From DYRB01 sp963709645 (lineage in GTDB: Bacteria; Pseudomonadota; Gammaproteobacteria; Chromatiales; Chromatiaceae): a stretch of 64,000 nt of DNA. Every line of letters begins with the position of its first letter. The stretch's first letter is position 1. Shown here piece by piece: positions 51,812 through 61,099 of the stretch. The translations under genes were made by a program, and so were the position numbers. The stretch spans positions 62,001 to 126,000 of the forward strand of contig CAVPXP010000010.1 in assembly GCA_963709645.1 (NCBI GenBank), in the 5' to 3' direction. The notes under the pieces were generated by a model. The model saw only the letters and a list, made by a program, of their open reading frames with translations. It did no database searches and was not told the DNA's origin.

Positions 51812-53307
51812 GCCCGCACCCGGTTGAGCACGGGGCGGATGGCCCCGATCAGGTCAGAAGCTAGCAGGCCGCGCTCCCCACCCTGGGCTGCGGCCGCATC
51901 CCCCGCGGCGGCATGCAGCGAAACCCCGGCCGCGGCAGCCTCCTCAAGGGACAAGCCCTGGGCGATGAAGGCGGCAATGATCCCCGTCAGGGCATCGCCC
52001 ATGCCGCCGCTGGCCATCCCCGGATTTCCGGCGCTGCAGACCCCGGGGGGCCTGTGGCTGGCGCCGTAGACCAGGGTCCCTGCCCCCTTGAGCACGGCCA
52101 CGCCGCCATAGGCACCCTGGAGGCGGCGCACGGCGTCGAAGCGATCGGCTTGGATTTGTGCCGTAGGATTCTGCAGCAGGCCCCCAGCCTCCCCCGGGTG
52201 CGGCGTAAGGACCCAGCGAGTGGATGTTTGGGGCGCCGTCGCCAGCAGGTTCAGGGCATCGGCGTCCACCACCAGGGGCAAGTCGCACCCCAGGACCCGT
52301 TCGTAGAGGGCTCGACCCCAGGCCCCCTGTCCAAGGCCAGGGCCCATCGCGACCACGTCCGCCCGCTGGAGCAGCTTGTCCAACGCAGCGGGCTCCGCCA
52401 CCGCGTGACACATCAGCTCAGGCCGTCCGGTCCCGATCATGGCGGCATGGTCCGGGTGAGTGGCGACCGCCACCAGACCGGCCCCTGCCCGCAGGGCGGC
52501 CTCGCCCGCCAGACGCGCCGCGCCTGGCATCCCAGGGGCACCGCCCACCACCAGCACCTTCCCAAAGTCTCCCTTGTGGGCGCTGCGCCGACGCGGGCCG
52601 AGCAGTTCCGCCTGTTTGGACCAGTCGATCCGGCGAGCGGAGAGGACTTCCCGCGACCAGACCACCGCCGGAACCCCGAGGGCGCTGAACCGGACCTCAC
52701 CGCAGCAGCTCGGGCCCTCGCCGGTGAAGAGCCCCTGCTTGAGCCCGATGAAGCTGATGGTCGTATCGGCCCGCAGCGCGACCCCCAATACCCGGCCGGT
52801 GTCGGCGTGCACTCCGGAGGGGATATCGATCGCGAGTTTGGGGGCCAGATGTTCATTCGCAACAACAATAGCCCTGGCCCATTCACCCTGGACCTCACGG
52901 TCGAGGCCGGTCCCGAGCAAGGCGTCCACGATCAGGTCGGTCCGCCTCGGAAGCGCGTCGAAGGTCCGGACCGACCCGCCGGCCGCGAGGTAGGCATCAG
53001 CCATCTCGCGCGCGTCGCCGGCGAGGGACCCGGGATCGGCCAGCGCCAGAACCTCCACCGCCAGCCCATCCAGAACGGCCAGGCGCGCCACCACGTAGCC
53101 GTCTCCACTGTTGTTGCCGCCCCCGCACAGGACCGTGAGGTGCCGTGCCCCCGGCCAGCGCCCGCGCAGCAGCCGGTAAGCGGCCGCCCCGGCGCGCGCC
53201 ATCAGCTCGACTCCGGGAATCCCATAGTCTTCGATGGCGGCCCGATCAAGGGCGCGCACCTGTTCGGCCCGGTAGAGGGCGTGGGGGAGCTGATCCGTGT
53301 CGGGCAT
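51808..53307 (-). CDS. nnr: Bifunctional NAD(P)H-hydrate epimerase/dehydratase
   Basis: Nnr repairs hydrated NADH and NADPH. The N-terminal epimerase domain (YjeF_N, residues 1-215) shows GNNSGDGYVVARL and LGTGLDREV; the C-terminal ADP-dependent dehydratase (about 225-490) shows KVLVVGGAPGMPGAARLAG, GLGQGAWGR, TPHPGEAGGLL and the active-site GMGDALTG. About 499 residues. The start is uncertain: GTG 53328, ATG 53319 and ATG 53307 are in frame, and none has a clear ribosome site. It is divergent from queG, as in E. coli. Confidence 0.94.
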   Translation of the reverse strand: MPDTDQLPHALYRAEQVRALDRAAIEDYGIPGVELMARAGAAAYRLLRGRWPGARHLTVLCGGGNNSGDGYVVARLAVLDGLAVEVLALADPGSLAGDAREMADAYLAAGGSVRTFDALPRRTDLIVDALLGTGLDREVQGEWARAIVVANEHLAPKLAIDIPSGVHADTGRVLGVALRADTTISFIGLKQGLFTGEGPSCCGEVRFSALGVPAVVWSREVLSARRIDWSKQAELLGPRRRSAHKGDFGKVLVVGGAPGMPGAARLAGEAALRAGAGLVAVATHPDHAAMIGTGRPELMCHAVAEPAALDKLLQRADVVAMGPGLGQGAWGRALYERVLGCDLPLVVDADALNLLATAPQTSTRWVLTPHPGEAGGLLQNPTAQIQADRFDAVRRLQGAYGGVAVLKGAGTLVYGASHRPPGVCSAGNPGMASGGMGDALTGIIAAFIAQGLSLEEAAAAGVSLHAAAGDAAAAQGGERGLLASDLIGAIRPVLNRVRA

Positions 53308-53448
53308 GGGGCGAAACATCGTTGTCACTTGTCAGGCTGCTGGTGGCCGGCGTCAATCGGCAGTGCGCGATCCTAAGCCAGGTCCGACCACTGTCTAATG
53401 TCCAGGGTCTACTCTACAGTACCGGGCCCTTATCCAAGGAAAACCCTG

Positions 53449-54570
53449 ATGCGCCCAAGCCTTGGTCCAGACAGCTCCGTCAATCACCCGTCGGTTGCTC
53501 CACCCGACCGCCCGGACTCGCTCCGACTCGCCACCCTCGCGGCGGAGATCAAGACCTGGGGGTCCGAGTTGGGCTTCCAGCAGGTCGGCATCGCCGACAC
53601 CGCCCTTGGACTGGCTGAGGCCCAGCTCGCGGACTGGCTGCGCCTCGGCTATCAAGGCGAGATGGGCTTCATGGTCCGCCACGGAACCCGCCGCAGCCGC
53701 CCCGCGGAGCTGGTCCGAGGGACCTTGCGCGTCATCTCCGCCCGCATGGACTATTTGCCCGAGGGCCAGGCCGCCGTGCAGGCACGGCTCGCAGACCCGG
53801 CGGGGGCCTTCGTCTCCCGCTACGCCCTTGGGCGCGACTACCACAAGCTCCTGCGCCGACGCCTGCAGCGCTTGGCCGACCGCATCCTGGCAACCATCGG
53901 CCCCTTCGGGTACCGGGTCTTCGTGGACTCGGCCCCGGTCATGGAGAAGCCCCTAGCGCAAAATGCCGGGCTCGGCTGGATCGGCAAGCACACGAACCTG
54001 ATCAATCCGCAAGCGGGGTCCTGGTTCTTTCTCGGCGAGGTCTACACCGACCTGCCGCTGCCCTTGGACGCACCGGCGGCAGACCACTGCGGGACCTGCC
54101 AGGCATGCCTAGACGTCTGCCCCACCCGGGCCATCGTCGCGCCCTATGTCCTCGATGCGCGCCTGTGCATCTCCTATTTGACCATCGAGCTCAAGGGTCC
54201 CATCCCTGAGCCCCTGCGGGCGCTCATCGGCAACCGAATCTATGGCTGCGACGACTGTCAGCTGGCATGTCCCTGGAACCGCTTTGCCCATTTGAGCTCC
54301 GAGGCAGACTTCACGGCGCGCTGGGGCCTGGACGCCGCGACCTTGATCCATTTATTCGCCTGGGATGAGCAGCAGTTCCTGCAACGTACCGAGGGCTCGG
54401 CCATCCGCCGCATTGGCCACGTCGCCTGGCTGCGCAACCTGGCCGTGGCCCTGGGCAATGCCCCAGCCTCCCCAGCCGCCGTCGCGGCCTTGACCGCGCG
54501 CCTTTCCCATCCGAGCGATCTGGTGCGCGAGCACGTTCGCTGGGCCCTGACCCAGCAGGCCGGCCAATAG
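53449..54570 (+). CDS. queG: Epoxyqueuosine reductase QueG
   Basis: QueG reduces epoxyqueuosine to queuosine in tRNA wobble positions, using cobalamin and two [4Fe-4S] clusters. The 373-residue protein shows the catalytic part (FVDSAPVMEKPLAQNAGLGWIGKHTNL in part), the ferredoxin motif CGTCQACLDVCPTRAI and the second set CDDCQLACPWN, and a C-terminal HEAT-like part. ATG 53449 is preceded by AAGGA; an in-frame extension to 53398 is less likely. Confidence 0.95.
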   Translation: MRPSLGPDSSVNHPSVAPPDRPDSLRLATLAAEIKTWGSELGFQQVGIADTALGLAEAQLADWLRLGYQGEMGFMVRHGTRRSRPAELVRGTLRVISARMDYLPEGQAAVQARLADPAGAFVSRYALGRDYHKLLRRRLQRLADRILATIGPFGYRVFVDSAPVMEKPLAQNAGLGWIGKHTNLINPQAGSWFFLGEVYTDLPLPLDAPAADHCGTCQACLDVCPTRAIVAPYVLDARLCISYLTIELKGPIPEPLRALIGNRIYGCDDCQLACPWNRFAHLSSEADFTARWGLDAATLIHLFAWDEQQFLQRTEGSAIRRIGHVAWLRNLAVALGNAPASPAAVAALTARLSHPSDLVREHVRWALTQQAGQ

Positions 54571-54606
54571 ATTCGGCTGCGACAGCGCGAAAGCCCTACC
54601 CCGGTG

Positions 54607-55152
54607 TCAGTCCTTGAACATGTGCTGCCGATAGTGGCGCAGCTCCGCAATGGACTCCTTGATGTCGTCCATGGCCTGATGCCTGGCGTCCTTCTTGAAG
54701 GACTCCGCCACACCCGGCGCCCAGCGCTGAGCGAGGATCTTGAGGGTGCTTACGTCCAGGTTGCGGTAATGGAAATAGGCCTCCAGGCGGGGCATACCGC
54801 GCGCCAGGAATCGACGGTCCTGGCAGATGCTGTTGCCGCACATGGGGGACTTGCCCGGTTCGACCCAGGCCGAGAGAAAGCCGAGGGTCGCATGCTCGGC
54901 GCCGGCCTCGTCCCAGGTGCTGGCCCTCACCCGGTCCAGGAGCCCGGAGGCACCGTGGTGACGCTGGTTCCATTCGTCCATACCGGCGAGGATCTCCTCG
55001 GCCTGGTATACGGCGATGATCGGGCCCTCGGCCAGAGGATCGAGGCGCGTGTCGGTGACCAGGGTAGCGATCTCGATGATGCGGTCCTTGTCGGGGTCGA
55101 GCCCCGTCATCTCCAGGTCCAGCCAGATCAGGTGGGTAGCGTCTTGGGGCAT
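54607..55152 (-). CDS. orn: Oligoribonuclease
   Basis: Orn degrades short RNA, down to dinucleotides, and is essential in many gammaproteobacteria; it also clears pGpG made from cyclic di-GMP. The 181 residues hold the DEDDh exonuclease residues: LIWLDLEMTGLD, then the SPMCGNSICQDRRFL region and the late H-x4-D in RHQAMDDIKESI. ATG 55152 is chosen by similarity over a frame opening at 55269. It is convergent with queG. Confidence 0.95.
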   Translation of the reverse strand: MPQDATHLIWLDLEMTGLDPDKDRIIEIATLVTDTRLDPLAEGPIIAVYQAEEILAGMDEWNQRHHGASGLLDRVRASTWDEAGAEHATLGFLSAWVEPGKSPMCGNSICQDRRFLARGMPRLEAYFHYRNLDVSTLKILAQRWAPGVAESFKKDARHQAMDDIKESIAELRHYRQHMFKD

Positions 55153-55461
55153 TGGTGGGGTCCGTGGGCGGGGATGGCGGGATCTTATCAGGCCGCCGGA
55201 GTGCGGGCACCGGGCCCAAGGCCCGATGGCGGTGCCTCGGGACGGCTGAGACCCCGGTGACCAGCGCACCCCAGGGGACAGACCGACCTGATCGGCGTTA
55301 ACCTAGTCGCTGCCCGCCCTAACCCGGCTGGATCTTTCCAAGGAGATGCTGATTAAAGCCGCCCTGGCTTGAATCAGCTCGCGCTCCCCGAGGCGCGACA
55401 CCTGGAGCCACCAAACAGCGGCGGATGCCCCTTCCCACCCATCGGCCTGACGACGCCCGCC

Positions 55462-55758
55462 ATGCTCCCCAAGCTCATCTCAACCCTTCTGCACACCCTG
55501 TTCTGGGCAATCCCCGCCTGGATTCTGCACCCCTGGGCCGGAGCGACCGTCCTAGCCCTGGGCGGCATCGCCTTTTTCCTGGACACTACCCGGTTCACCT
55601 GGCTGCCGGACAAGGGATCATTCTCCGCACGGATGCGCCAGGTCTGGCGCCTGCTGGGCAGCCTCTTCTACTGGGCCGTCGGTACCGCTGCCCTGAGCGG
55701 AATCGCCTATTTGGTGCGGTTGGGGTGGGAGGCATGGCGTGGCGGCAGCACCGGATAG
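55462..55758 (+). CDS. Small integral membrane protein, unknown
   Basis: From ATG 55462 the 98-residue product has three hydrophobic segments (LISTLLHTLFWAIPAWIL, ATVLALGGIAFFL, LGSLFYWAVGTAALSGIAYLV) and an arginine/tryptophan-rich loop. I do not recognise a family. The frame opens further upstream at TTG 55369, and a good AAGGAG site lies at 55339-55344, so an upstream start is possible. The 309-bp gap before it (from 55153) otherwise shows nothing clear except an 8-codon open frame after that site. Confidence 0.55.
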   Translation: MLPKLISTLLHTLFWAIPAWILHPWAGATVLALGGIAFFLDTTRFTWLPDKGSFSARMRQVWRLLGSLFYWAVGTAALSGIAYLVRLGWEAWRGGSTG

Positions 55759-55872
55759 GGGCCGGCCGTACAGCCAGCGCGTCACCGGATCGACAGCAGG
55801 CAAAGTTCTCGGGCCGGCCCTGGGGGCGCCGACGGCGCCCTCGCCGCCCCCGCAGATCGGCGCAGGCCCGCG

Positions 55873-56856
55873 TTACACCTCCGCGACGATCTTGTCGTAG
55901 AAGGCGACGAAATCGTCCGGCGTTGCTCCCTCACGCCACTCGATTGCAGCCCGGGGGTGCTGATTCATCTGGCCGGTGATGTTGTAGGGGATCATGGGAC
56001 CCCACTCGATCTCCTTGCGCAGGGGCACCACATGGTTCTGGATAACCTCCAGAATGGGCCGTAGGTTGAACTTTGGATTGCGCAGGAATCCGAGCAGCAA
56101 CTCCGTATGGCAATTGCCCGCGCCGCGCCCGAACCCGTACAGGGTCGAGTCAACCCGGTTGCAGCCCAAGATGATGGCCTCGATGGTGTTGGCGAAGGCC
56201 AGCTGCAGGTTGTTGTGGGCGTGGATGCCGATCTCCTTGGCGGTCCCCTTCATGGCCTGGGAATACTTGTGGTAGAGCCGGTCGATCTGTTCCCGGTAGA
56301 GGTAACCAAAGCTGTCGACGATGACCATGGTGCTGGCCGGGGTGGGGGCGATGGCATCCAGGACGGTATCGATCTCAGTCTCGGTGATACCGGACACCGC
56401 CATCAGGTTCGCTGTGGTCTCGTAACCGAGACCGTGGGCATGCTGGATCATATCCACCGCCTCCGACACCTGGTGGGCGTAGAAGGCGACACGGATCATG
56501 TCCAGCGGGCTGTCCGCCGCGGCGACCAATTGCGTCTCCCAGTCGCTCTTGCCGGCGTCGGCCATGGCGGCGAGCTTGAGCCCCGTCTTCTCGAAGCTGT
56601 GATCGCCGACTACCCGGCGCAGGTCGTCCTCGTCGCAGTGACGCCAGGGACCAAACCTGTCGGCCGGAAAGATTCGCTTCGAGTTCTTGTAGCCAATCTC
56701 CATGTAGTCGATCCCCGCGTCCACGCAGGCCCGATAGACGGCCCCGACGAAGGCGTCGGAGAAGCGATGGGAGTTCACCAGGCCGCCGTCGCGGATGGTG
56801 CAATCGAGCACCTTGAGCTCAGGTCTGTAGGTGATCCAGGGGGCCTTGTCGGACAT
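55873..56856 (-). CDS. HMGL-type aldolase domain protein
   Basis: The 327-residue protein belongs to the HMG-CoA lyase/4-hydroxy-2-oxovalerate aldolase superfamily. The metal and catalytic motif is DCTIRDGGLVNSH at about residues 18-30, and the second metal site is GIHAHNNLQLAFAN. VDSTLYGFGRGAGNCHTELLLG in part is also conserved. Such enzymes cleave or form C-C bonds next to a carboxylate; the real substrate is unknown. ATG 56856 has GGAGAG before it. No pathway partner (a dehydrogenase or hydratase) lies nearby. Confidence 0.85.
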   Translation of the reverse strand: MSDKAPWITYRPELKVLDCTIRDGGLVNSHRFSDAFVGAVYRACVDAGIDYMEIGYKNSKRIFPADRFGPWRHCDEDDLRRVVGDHSFEKTGLKLAAMADAGKSDWETQLVAAADSPLDMIRVAFYAHQVSEAVDMIQHAHGLGYETTANLMAVSGITETEIDTVLDAIAPTPASTMVIVDSFGYLYREQIDRLYHKYSQAMKGTAKEIGIHAHNNLQLAFANTIEAIILGCNRVDSTLYGFGRGAGNCHTELLLGFLRNPKFNLRPILEVIQNHVVPLRKEIEWGPMIPYNITGQMNQHPRAAIEWREGATPDDFVAFYDKIVAEV

Positions 56857-57301
56857 AGGGTCGCTCTCCGCGAGTGTTGGAATGCCCGCGCATTCTCGCG
56901 CCACGGGGCCGCGGGGACAAGAACAGGCAGCCTGCTCCATGCCGGAGGAGGTCAAGGGGCATCTCCGCAGCCATCCCGACGACCACGATTTGGCCCGCAG
57001 CGGGATACCCGGGTCACGAATGCCGCCCAGCGCACATCTGCGATGACCGATCTACCCGTTGCACCGTCCAACGCGCAGCACGTGATTGATCGCCGGAGTC
57101 CCGGGCATTAACCTTAAGGTGCCGCGGAGTGACGGCGTCCCAGACGGGGTTCGCAGCCGCTGGTGCAGCGGTAGCGGTCGAGAATCGCGCGCGTCCGGCG
57201 CCTGCTGACCTGCGCGTTTCAGGGCGTACTTGACCCCAATCCGTGGGGGGCGCAAGGTGCAGTCCTAACCGCCGATTGACACGAATCCCAACGCAACGCG
57301 A
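56857..57301. promoter_or_regulatory. Divergent intergenic region, 445 bp
   Basis: This gap separates the aldolase gene (minus) from the PAS-GGDEF gene (plus) and should hold both promoters. I see no convincing gene, tRNA or long repeat. One stretch (57150-57200) looks slightly tRNA-like in sequence but does not fold into arms. Confidence 0.4.
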
Positions 57302-58258
57302 ATGCGGAGACCGATTTTGATGCCTACCCCGACCCGCAGCCCCACGGACCCGGTCTTAGAGCCTCGAGTCGCCAACGCGGTTATCGAGAATGCCGGTGAG
57401 AGCATCATGATCACCGACGCCGCAGGCAATATCTTGCGGGTCAACGGAGCCTACTGCCGCATGACCGGCTACACGCCCGACGAGGTCGTCGGCAAGAACC
57501 CGCGGCTCATCAAGTCTGGCCAGCACGACCCGTCCTTCTATGAGGAGATGTGGAACGCCTTGCTCACCGAGGGGCGCTGGGCGGGCAAGATCTGGAACCG
57601 ACGCAAGGACGGATCCATCTTCCTGGAAAGCCTGACGGTCGTGGCTCTCCGCGATGCGGAGGGGGCCGTCACGCACTACATCGGCCTGTTCACCGATGCC
57701 ACCTACGACGGATTGGACCCCGCCCAGATCAGCCAACTCGCCTTCTACGACCCCCTCACAGGGCTGGCGACCCGGTCGCTGCTGATTGACCACATGGGCG
57801 AGGCGGTGCGACACAGCAAGCGCAAAGGCTGTCGCGTCGCCATGCTCTATTTGAACCTCGACAACTTCGGCGAGATCAACAAGCGCCACGGTCATGCCGT
57901 CGGGGATGCCCTCATCAAGACCTACGCCGAGCATCTCGAGAACAGCGTCCGGCAGAACGATACGGTCGCCCGGCCCGGAGGCGACGAGTTTGCGCTGATT
58001 CTCGGTGAGATGGCGTCCCCGCAGGACGTCCCCCGAATAGCTGACAAACTCCTGCAGCGTCTGGCGCACCCCGTCGATCACGAAGGCCAGAGTTTTCAAC
58101 TCGAAGCGAGCATCGGTATCAGCGTCTACCCGGAGCACGGGGACGATCCCGAACAACTGGTCGGACTGGCTCGGGCGGCCATGGCAAAAGCGAAAAGCGC
58201 CGGCAAGAACCGCTGGGTCATGTACGAGGATCTTGGCGACACGGCCCCAACCGCGTGA
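57302..58258 (+). CDS. PAS-GGDEF diguanylate cyclase
   Basis: The 318-residue cytoplasmic protein has a PAS domain (residues 20-130: ENAGESIMITDAAGNILRVN; MTGYTPDEVVGKNPRLIKSG) with a PAC-like end, and a GGDEF domain (145-305: DPLTGLATRSLLIDHM, NLDNFGEINKRHGHAVGDAL, active site RPGGDEFALIL, intact). It should make cyclic di-GMP in response to a PAS-sensed signal such as redox state or light. No RxxD inhibition site is evident before GGDEF. The start may be ATG 57302 or ATG 57320. Confidence 0.92.
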   Translation: MRRPILMPTPTRSPTDPVLEPRVANAVIENAGESIMITDAAGNILRVNGAYCRMTGYTPDEVVGKNPRLIKSGQHDPSFYEEMWNALLTEGRWAGKIWNRRKDGSIFLESLTVVALRDAEGAVTHYIGLFTDATYDGLDPAQISQLAFYDPLTGLATRSLLIDHMGEAVRHSKRKGCRVAMLYLNLDNFGEINKRHGHAVGDALIKTYAEHLENSVRQNDTVARPGGDEFALILGEMASPQDVPRIADKLLQRLAHPVDHEGQSFQLEASIGISVYPEHGDDPEQLVGLARAAMAKAKSAGKNRWVMYEDLGDTAPTA

Positions 58259-58301
58259 CGCCGAAAAGGCCCTGCCCTGCCGAGCAAGCACAGTCAAAGT
58301 C

Positions 58302-58706
58302 ATGACCGCCAAACTCGCGGTCGCCCTTCCCGTCATCGTCCTGCTCACGGGCCTCGCCACCCCGCCCAGCGCACATGCATTCTTCAAGTGCATGCCGATC
58401 TACGGAAACTGGTGCGGTCCGGGGCATCCCTCTAGCGGCTTCCCGCCCCCCGTCGACGTCTTCGATGCCGCCTGCATGCGTCACGATCTGTGCACTGCCG
58501 TTCCGGGGCCAGGCGGACGGTGCGACGCCGTCTTTGTCGGCGAGTTGCGTGCCCTAGCCAACAGGTTCGGCTACCTGCCGCGTTCTTTGCGGTGGGCGGA
58601 GTATGCGATCCGGGTCAAGTCCGGCGGCCCCTGGGGCGACATGCCCATGCCCACGCCTTGGGACGCCATCGGCGTCATGTCGAGCATCGCGACCCCCTGC
58701 TGGTAG
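58302..58706 (+). CDS. Secreted phospholipase A2-like protein
   Basis: The 134-residue protein has a signal peptide (cut expected after SAHA, residue 26), then the phospholipase A2 calcium-loop pattern YGNWCGPG at residues 34-41, and the catalytic dyad in ACMRHDLC with His61 and Asp62. A further CD pair (Cys74-Asp75) fits the family helix. Cysteines at 30, 38, 58, 64, 74 and 133 could form disulfides. It would act on phospholipids outside the cytoplasm with calcium. It lies 43 bp after the diguanylate cyclase and may be cotranscribed. Bacterial members are rare and little studied. Confidence 0.75.
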   Translation: MTAKLAVALPVIVLLTGLATPPSAHAFFKCMPIYGNWCGPGHPSSGFPPPVDVFDAACMRHDLCTAVPGPGGRCDAVFVGELRALANRFGYLPRSLRWAEYAIRVKSGGPWGDMPMPTPWDAIGVMSSIATPCW

Positions 58707-58737
58707 CGCTGCCTTTACCAAACGCCGAACCGCTGTA

Positions 58738-59472
58738 TCAGTTGCGTCCCTCAAGTAAGCCCGCGAGCCAGACCCGGGCATCAACGGCGCGGGCCCCCAG
58801 GACTCGGGCGTCCCAGCCGTAGACCAGACCGGCCTCGATCACTGGCTGGATACTGGGTGAGACATACCCGAGGGCCAGCACCGCCGCCAGCATCGTCAGA
58901 CTCGCCCCCGGCGCCGCCAAGCTGAACGGTTTCAAGGCGGTACCGAAGGAGCGCCGCAACCGGTGGCCCCACAGATCGACGCTCGCCAATTCATCCAGAC
59001 AGAGATGGGTCAGGTAGCCAAGGGCCACGAAGCCCCCGGCGACCCAGGCCTCCCATGCCGGGGTACCGAGCAAGTGGTGAGCGGCGTTCGCCGTGCCCAG
59101 GGCCGCCAGGGCGACGGCCAGCCAGGAGTGCCACGCTCCCCGATGTACGGTAAAGCGGGCGAACGCCTCGAAGACCCCAAAGCGCACCAACAGGAAGATC
59201 GCGAGCCAGACCAGACTCAGGTCTAAAAGATGCAGACGCCCAACCAGGGCGAACGCCACGACGAAGGCAAGCACCACGGCCAGCAGGGTGAAGAAACCCC
59301 GCACCGGCTTGGACGCATCGGAGTCGATGTCCGGCAGCAGTCCGCCGGCGACGCCGAGGAAAAAGCATGTCTGGGTCTGCTGGGGCCCGGCCAAGCCGGC
59401 AGAATGAAGCGCCAGGGCGGCCACACTGCTCACCATCGCGGCGCCGTAGAGGTGGGTGGCAAAGTTGGCCAT
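58738..59472 (-). CDS. YdjM/DUF457 family membrane metal-dependent hydrolase-like protein
   Basis: The 244-residue protein starts MANFATHLYGAA with the family histidine and has GLLPDIDSDASKPV, HRGAWHSWLAV and YLTHLCLDELASVDLWG, the conserved His/Asp sites of the LexA-regulated YdjM (DUF457) family. Several transmembrane helices are present. Members are predicted membrane-bound zinc hydrolases; the substrate is unknown. ATG 59472 is used rather than the in-frame extension to 59517. Confidence 0.85.
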   Translation of the reverse strand: MANFATHLYGAAMVSSVAALALHSAGLAGPQQTQTCFFLGVAGGLLPDIDSDASKPVRGFFTLLAVVLAFVVAFALVGRLHLLDLSLVWLAIFLLVRFGVFEAFARFTVHRGAWHSWLAVALAALGTANAAHHLLGTPAWEAWVAGGFVALGYLTHLCLDELASVDLWGHRLRRSFGTALKPFSLAAPGASLTMLAAVLALGYVSPSIQPVIEAGLVYGWDARVLGARAVDARVWLAGLLEGRN

Positions 59473-59652
59473 CGCCTTTGCGTTCTGGACCCTTCGATTG
59501 GCTCTGACCCCAATCATAGCCTAGACGACCCTCGGACGGGGCATCACCGATCCCATGCCAGCCGCCGCCTGGTCGCTCGTGACTCCGGCCCCGTCTGGAA
59601 CCTATGCCTGTCGCTGCCCCAAACCAGGACATTGCGCGCAGCGAGCGTTTCC

Positions 59653-60606
59653 CTAGTGCGAATTCGGCGCTGCCCTTATCAGCCGGGCTGCAAGGTCAAC
59701 CACGCCCAGGACCAGGCCTCCCGCGACGATGCCCACCAGGCCATCGACCAGCAGGGGCACAAGAAAGCCGAGGAGAGCACCGACTCCGGGCACTGCGTCG
59801 ACTGAGTGGGCCAGCACCTGCGCAAACTGGTGCGCGCCGGGCAGGCCGTGGGCGAGAATGCCGCCGCCGACCAGAAACATGGCTGCGGTCCCGACCACGG
59901 AAAGTGCCTTCATCAGCCAGGGTGCAGCGGCGAGCAGGGCCCGGCCAAGGCGCCGCTGGAATGCCGGCACGCTGCCCTCCCCAGTTCGATTACTGAGATA
60001 GAGCCCGGCATCGTCCAGCTTGACGATCCCGGCCACGAGCCCGTACACGCCGATGGTCATTATGACGGCGACGCCCGCCAGTACCGCAAGCTGTGAGAGG
60101 AAGGGGGCTGCGGCAACGATCCCCAGGGTGATGACGATGATCTCCGCCGATAGGATGAAATCGGTGCGGATGGCGCCCCGGATCTTGTCCCGCTCCAAGG
60201 CCACCATGTCCGCCGCCGGGTCCGCCAGGGCCAAGGTCAGCTCGGCATGGTGGCCTGCCTCATCATCCCGGTGCAGGAGCTTGTGGGCCAGCTTCTCGAA
60301 ACCCTCGTAACATAGGTAGGCACCGCCCACCATGAGGAGCGGCAGGATCGCCCAGGGGGCGACAAGACTGATGGCAAGCGCGGCCGGAACCAGGATCAGC
60401 TTGTTCCGTAGGGACCCCTTGGCGACGGCCCAAACCACAGGGAGTTCTCGCTCAGCCCGCACCCCGGCCACTTGTTGGGCGTTCAGGGCGAGGTCGTCAC
60501 CCAAGACCCCTGCGGTCTTGCGCGCCGCGACCTTTGTCATGACGGATATGTCGTCAAGGACCGTGGCAATGTCGTCGATGAGGGCGAGAAGACTGGAAGT
60601 GGCCAT
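59653..60606 (-). CDS. DUF808 (YedI) family inner membrane protein
   Basis: The 317-residue protein matches the YedI/DUF808 family: SLLALIDDIATVLDDISVMTKVAARKTAGVLGDDLA in part near the start, followed by several membrane helices (LVPAALAISLVAPWAILPLL; FLSQLAVLAGVAVIMTIGVYGLVAGIV in part) and a conserved HAELTLALADPAADM segment. Its function is not known. ATG 60606 begins the family pattern; the frame opens far upstream to 60918, but that part is not similar. The 180-bp gap after it (59473-59652) shows no gene. Confidence 0.9.
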   Translation of the reverse strand: MATSSLLALIDDIATVLDDISVMTKVAARKTAGVLGDDLALNAQQVAGVRAERELPVVWAVAKGSLRNKLILVPAALAISLVAPWAILPLLMVGGAYLCYEGFEKLAHKLLHRDDEAGHHAELTLALADPAADMVALERDKIRGAIRTDFILSAEIIVITLGIVAAAPFLSQLAVLAGVAVIMTIGVYGLVAGIVKLDDAGLYLSNRTGEGSVPAFQRRLGRALLAAAPWLMKALSVVGTAAMFLVGGGILAHGLPGAHQFAQVLAHSVDAVPGVGALLGFLVPLLVDGLVGIVAGGLVLGVVDLAARLIRAAPNSH

Positions 60607-60644
60607 AGGATCTCTGCGTTCTGATGGACTAGTCAGGTCGAGGG

Positions 60645-61099
60645 TCAAGGGTTGCTCGGCGCGCCAGGGGGACGCGCCTGAGCCTCGATGCCCTCTGCGG
60701 CAATCACCCGTGCCAGGGCCGCCTCGAAGAGGGAGCGGCCATGGGCAGCCGTGGCGTGGAGGTGGGCGTGCAGGGCCGCATCCTTCGCATTCCGCGCCTC
60801 GCATTCTCGGCTGTAGGCATCGAAGGCAAGCAGGCCGGCGATCAGATCCGCCAGATGACGGGGGGACATTCGCAACGCACCTTGGTCGACTTGGCCAGGA
60901 TGCGCACCAGGGCCTCATCCTCGAAGCGGCGCTCCGGGATCGGGCGGTTCAGATCGACCTCCACCTCCTCGCCGTCCAGCACCGAGATCCCAAGCGCACC
61001 CCCTGGGTTCCTTCCGAGGACGAGGCTAGTCGCCTGTGCTTGCGATCCCTTGCTTTGCACCTTGCGGACAGCCGCTGAGCCGGACCCTCGGCCGCTCAC
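60645..61099 (-). pseudogene. Small conserved cysteine-containing protein, frameshifted at a C tract
   Basis: The upstream frame starts at GTG 61099, overlapping the lptF stop by one base, and gives ISVLDGEEVEVDLNRPIPER and VRCECP. It then runs out of frame at a six-C tract (near 60859) and stops at 60842. The continuation RHLADLIAGLLAFDAYSREC and ALHAHLHATAAHGRSLFEAALARV is in another frame and ends at 60645. The joined product (about 150 residues, with a VxCECPRHLADL core) matches a small family I remember as uncharacterised. The shift is equal to two extra or one missing C. Phase variation, decay or a read error could cause it. Confidence 0.65.

Noticed and set aside
55346..55372. Eight-codon open frame after AAGGAG, possible leader peptide
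   Set aside because: No attenuator-like stem-loops or regulatory codon runs follow; the site may just belong to an upstream start of the small membrane protein.
57150..57200. Possible tRNA-like sequence
   Set aside because: A GGTTCG-like string is present, but no acceptor stem or anticodon arm can be paired around it.
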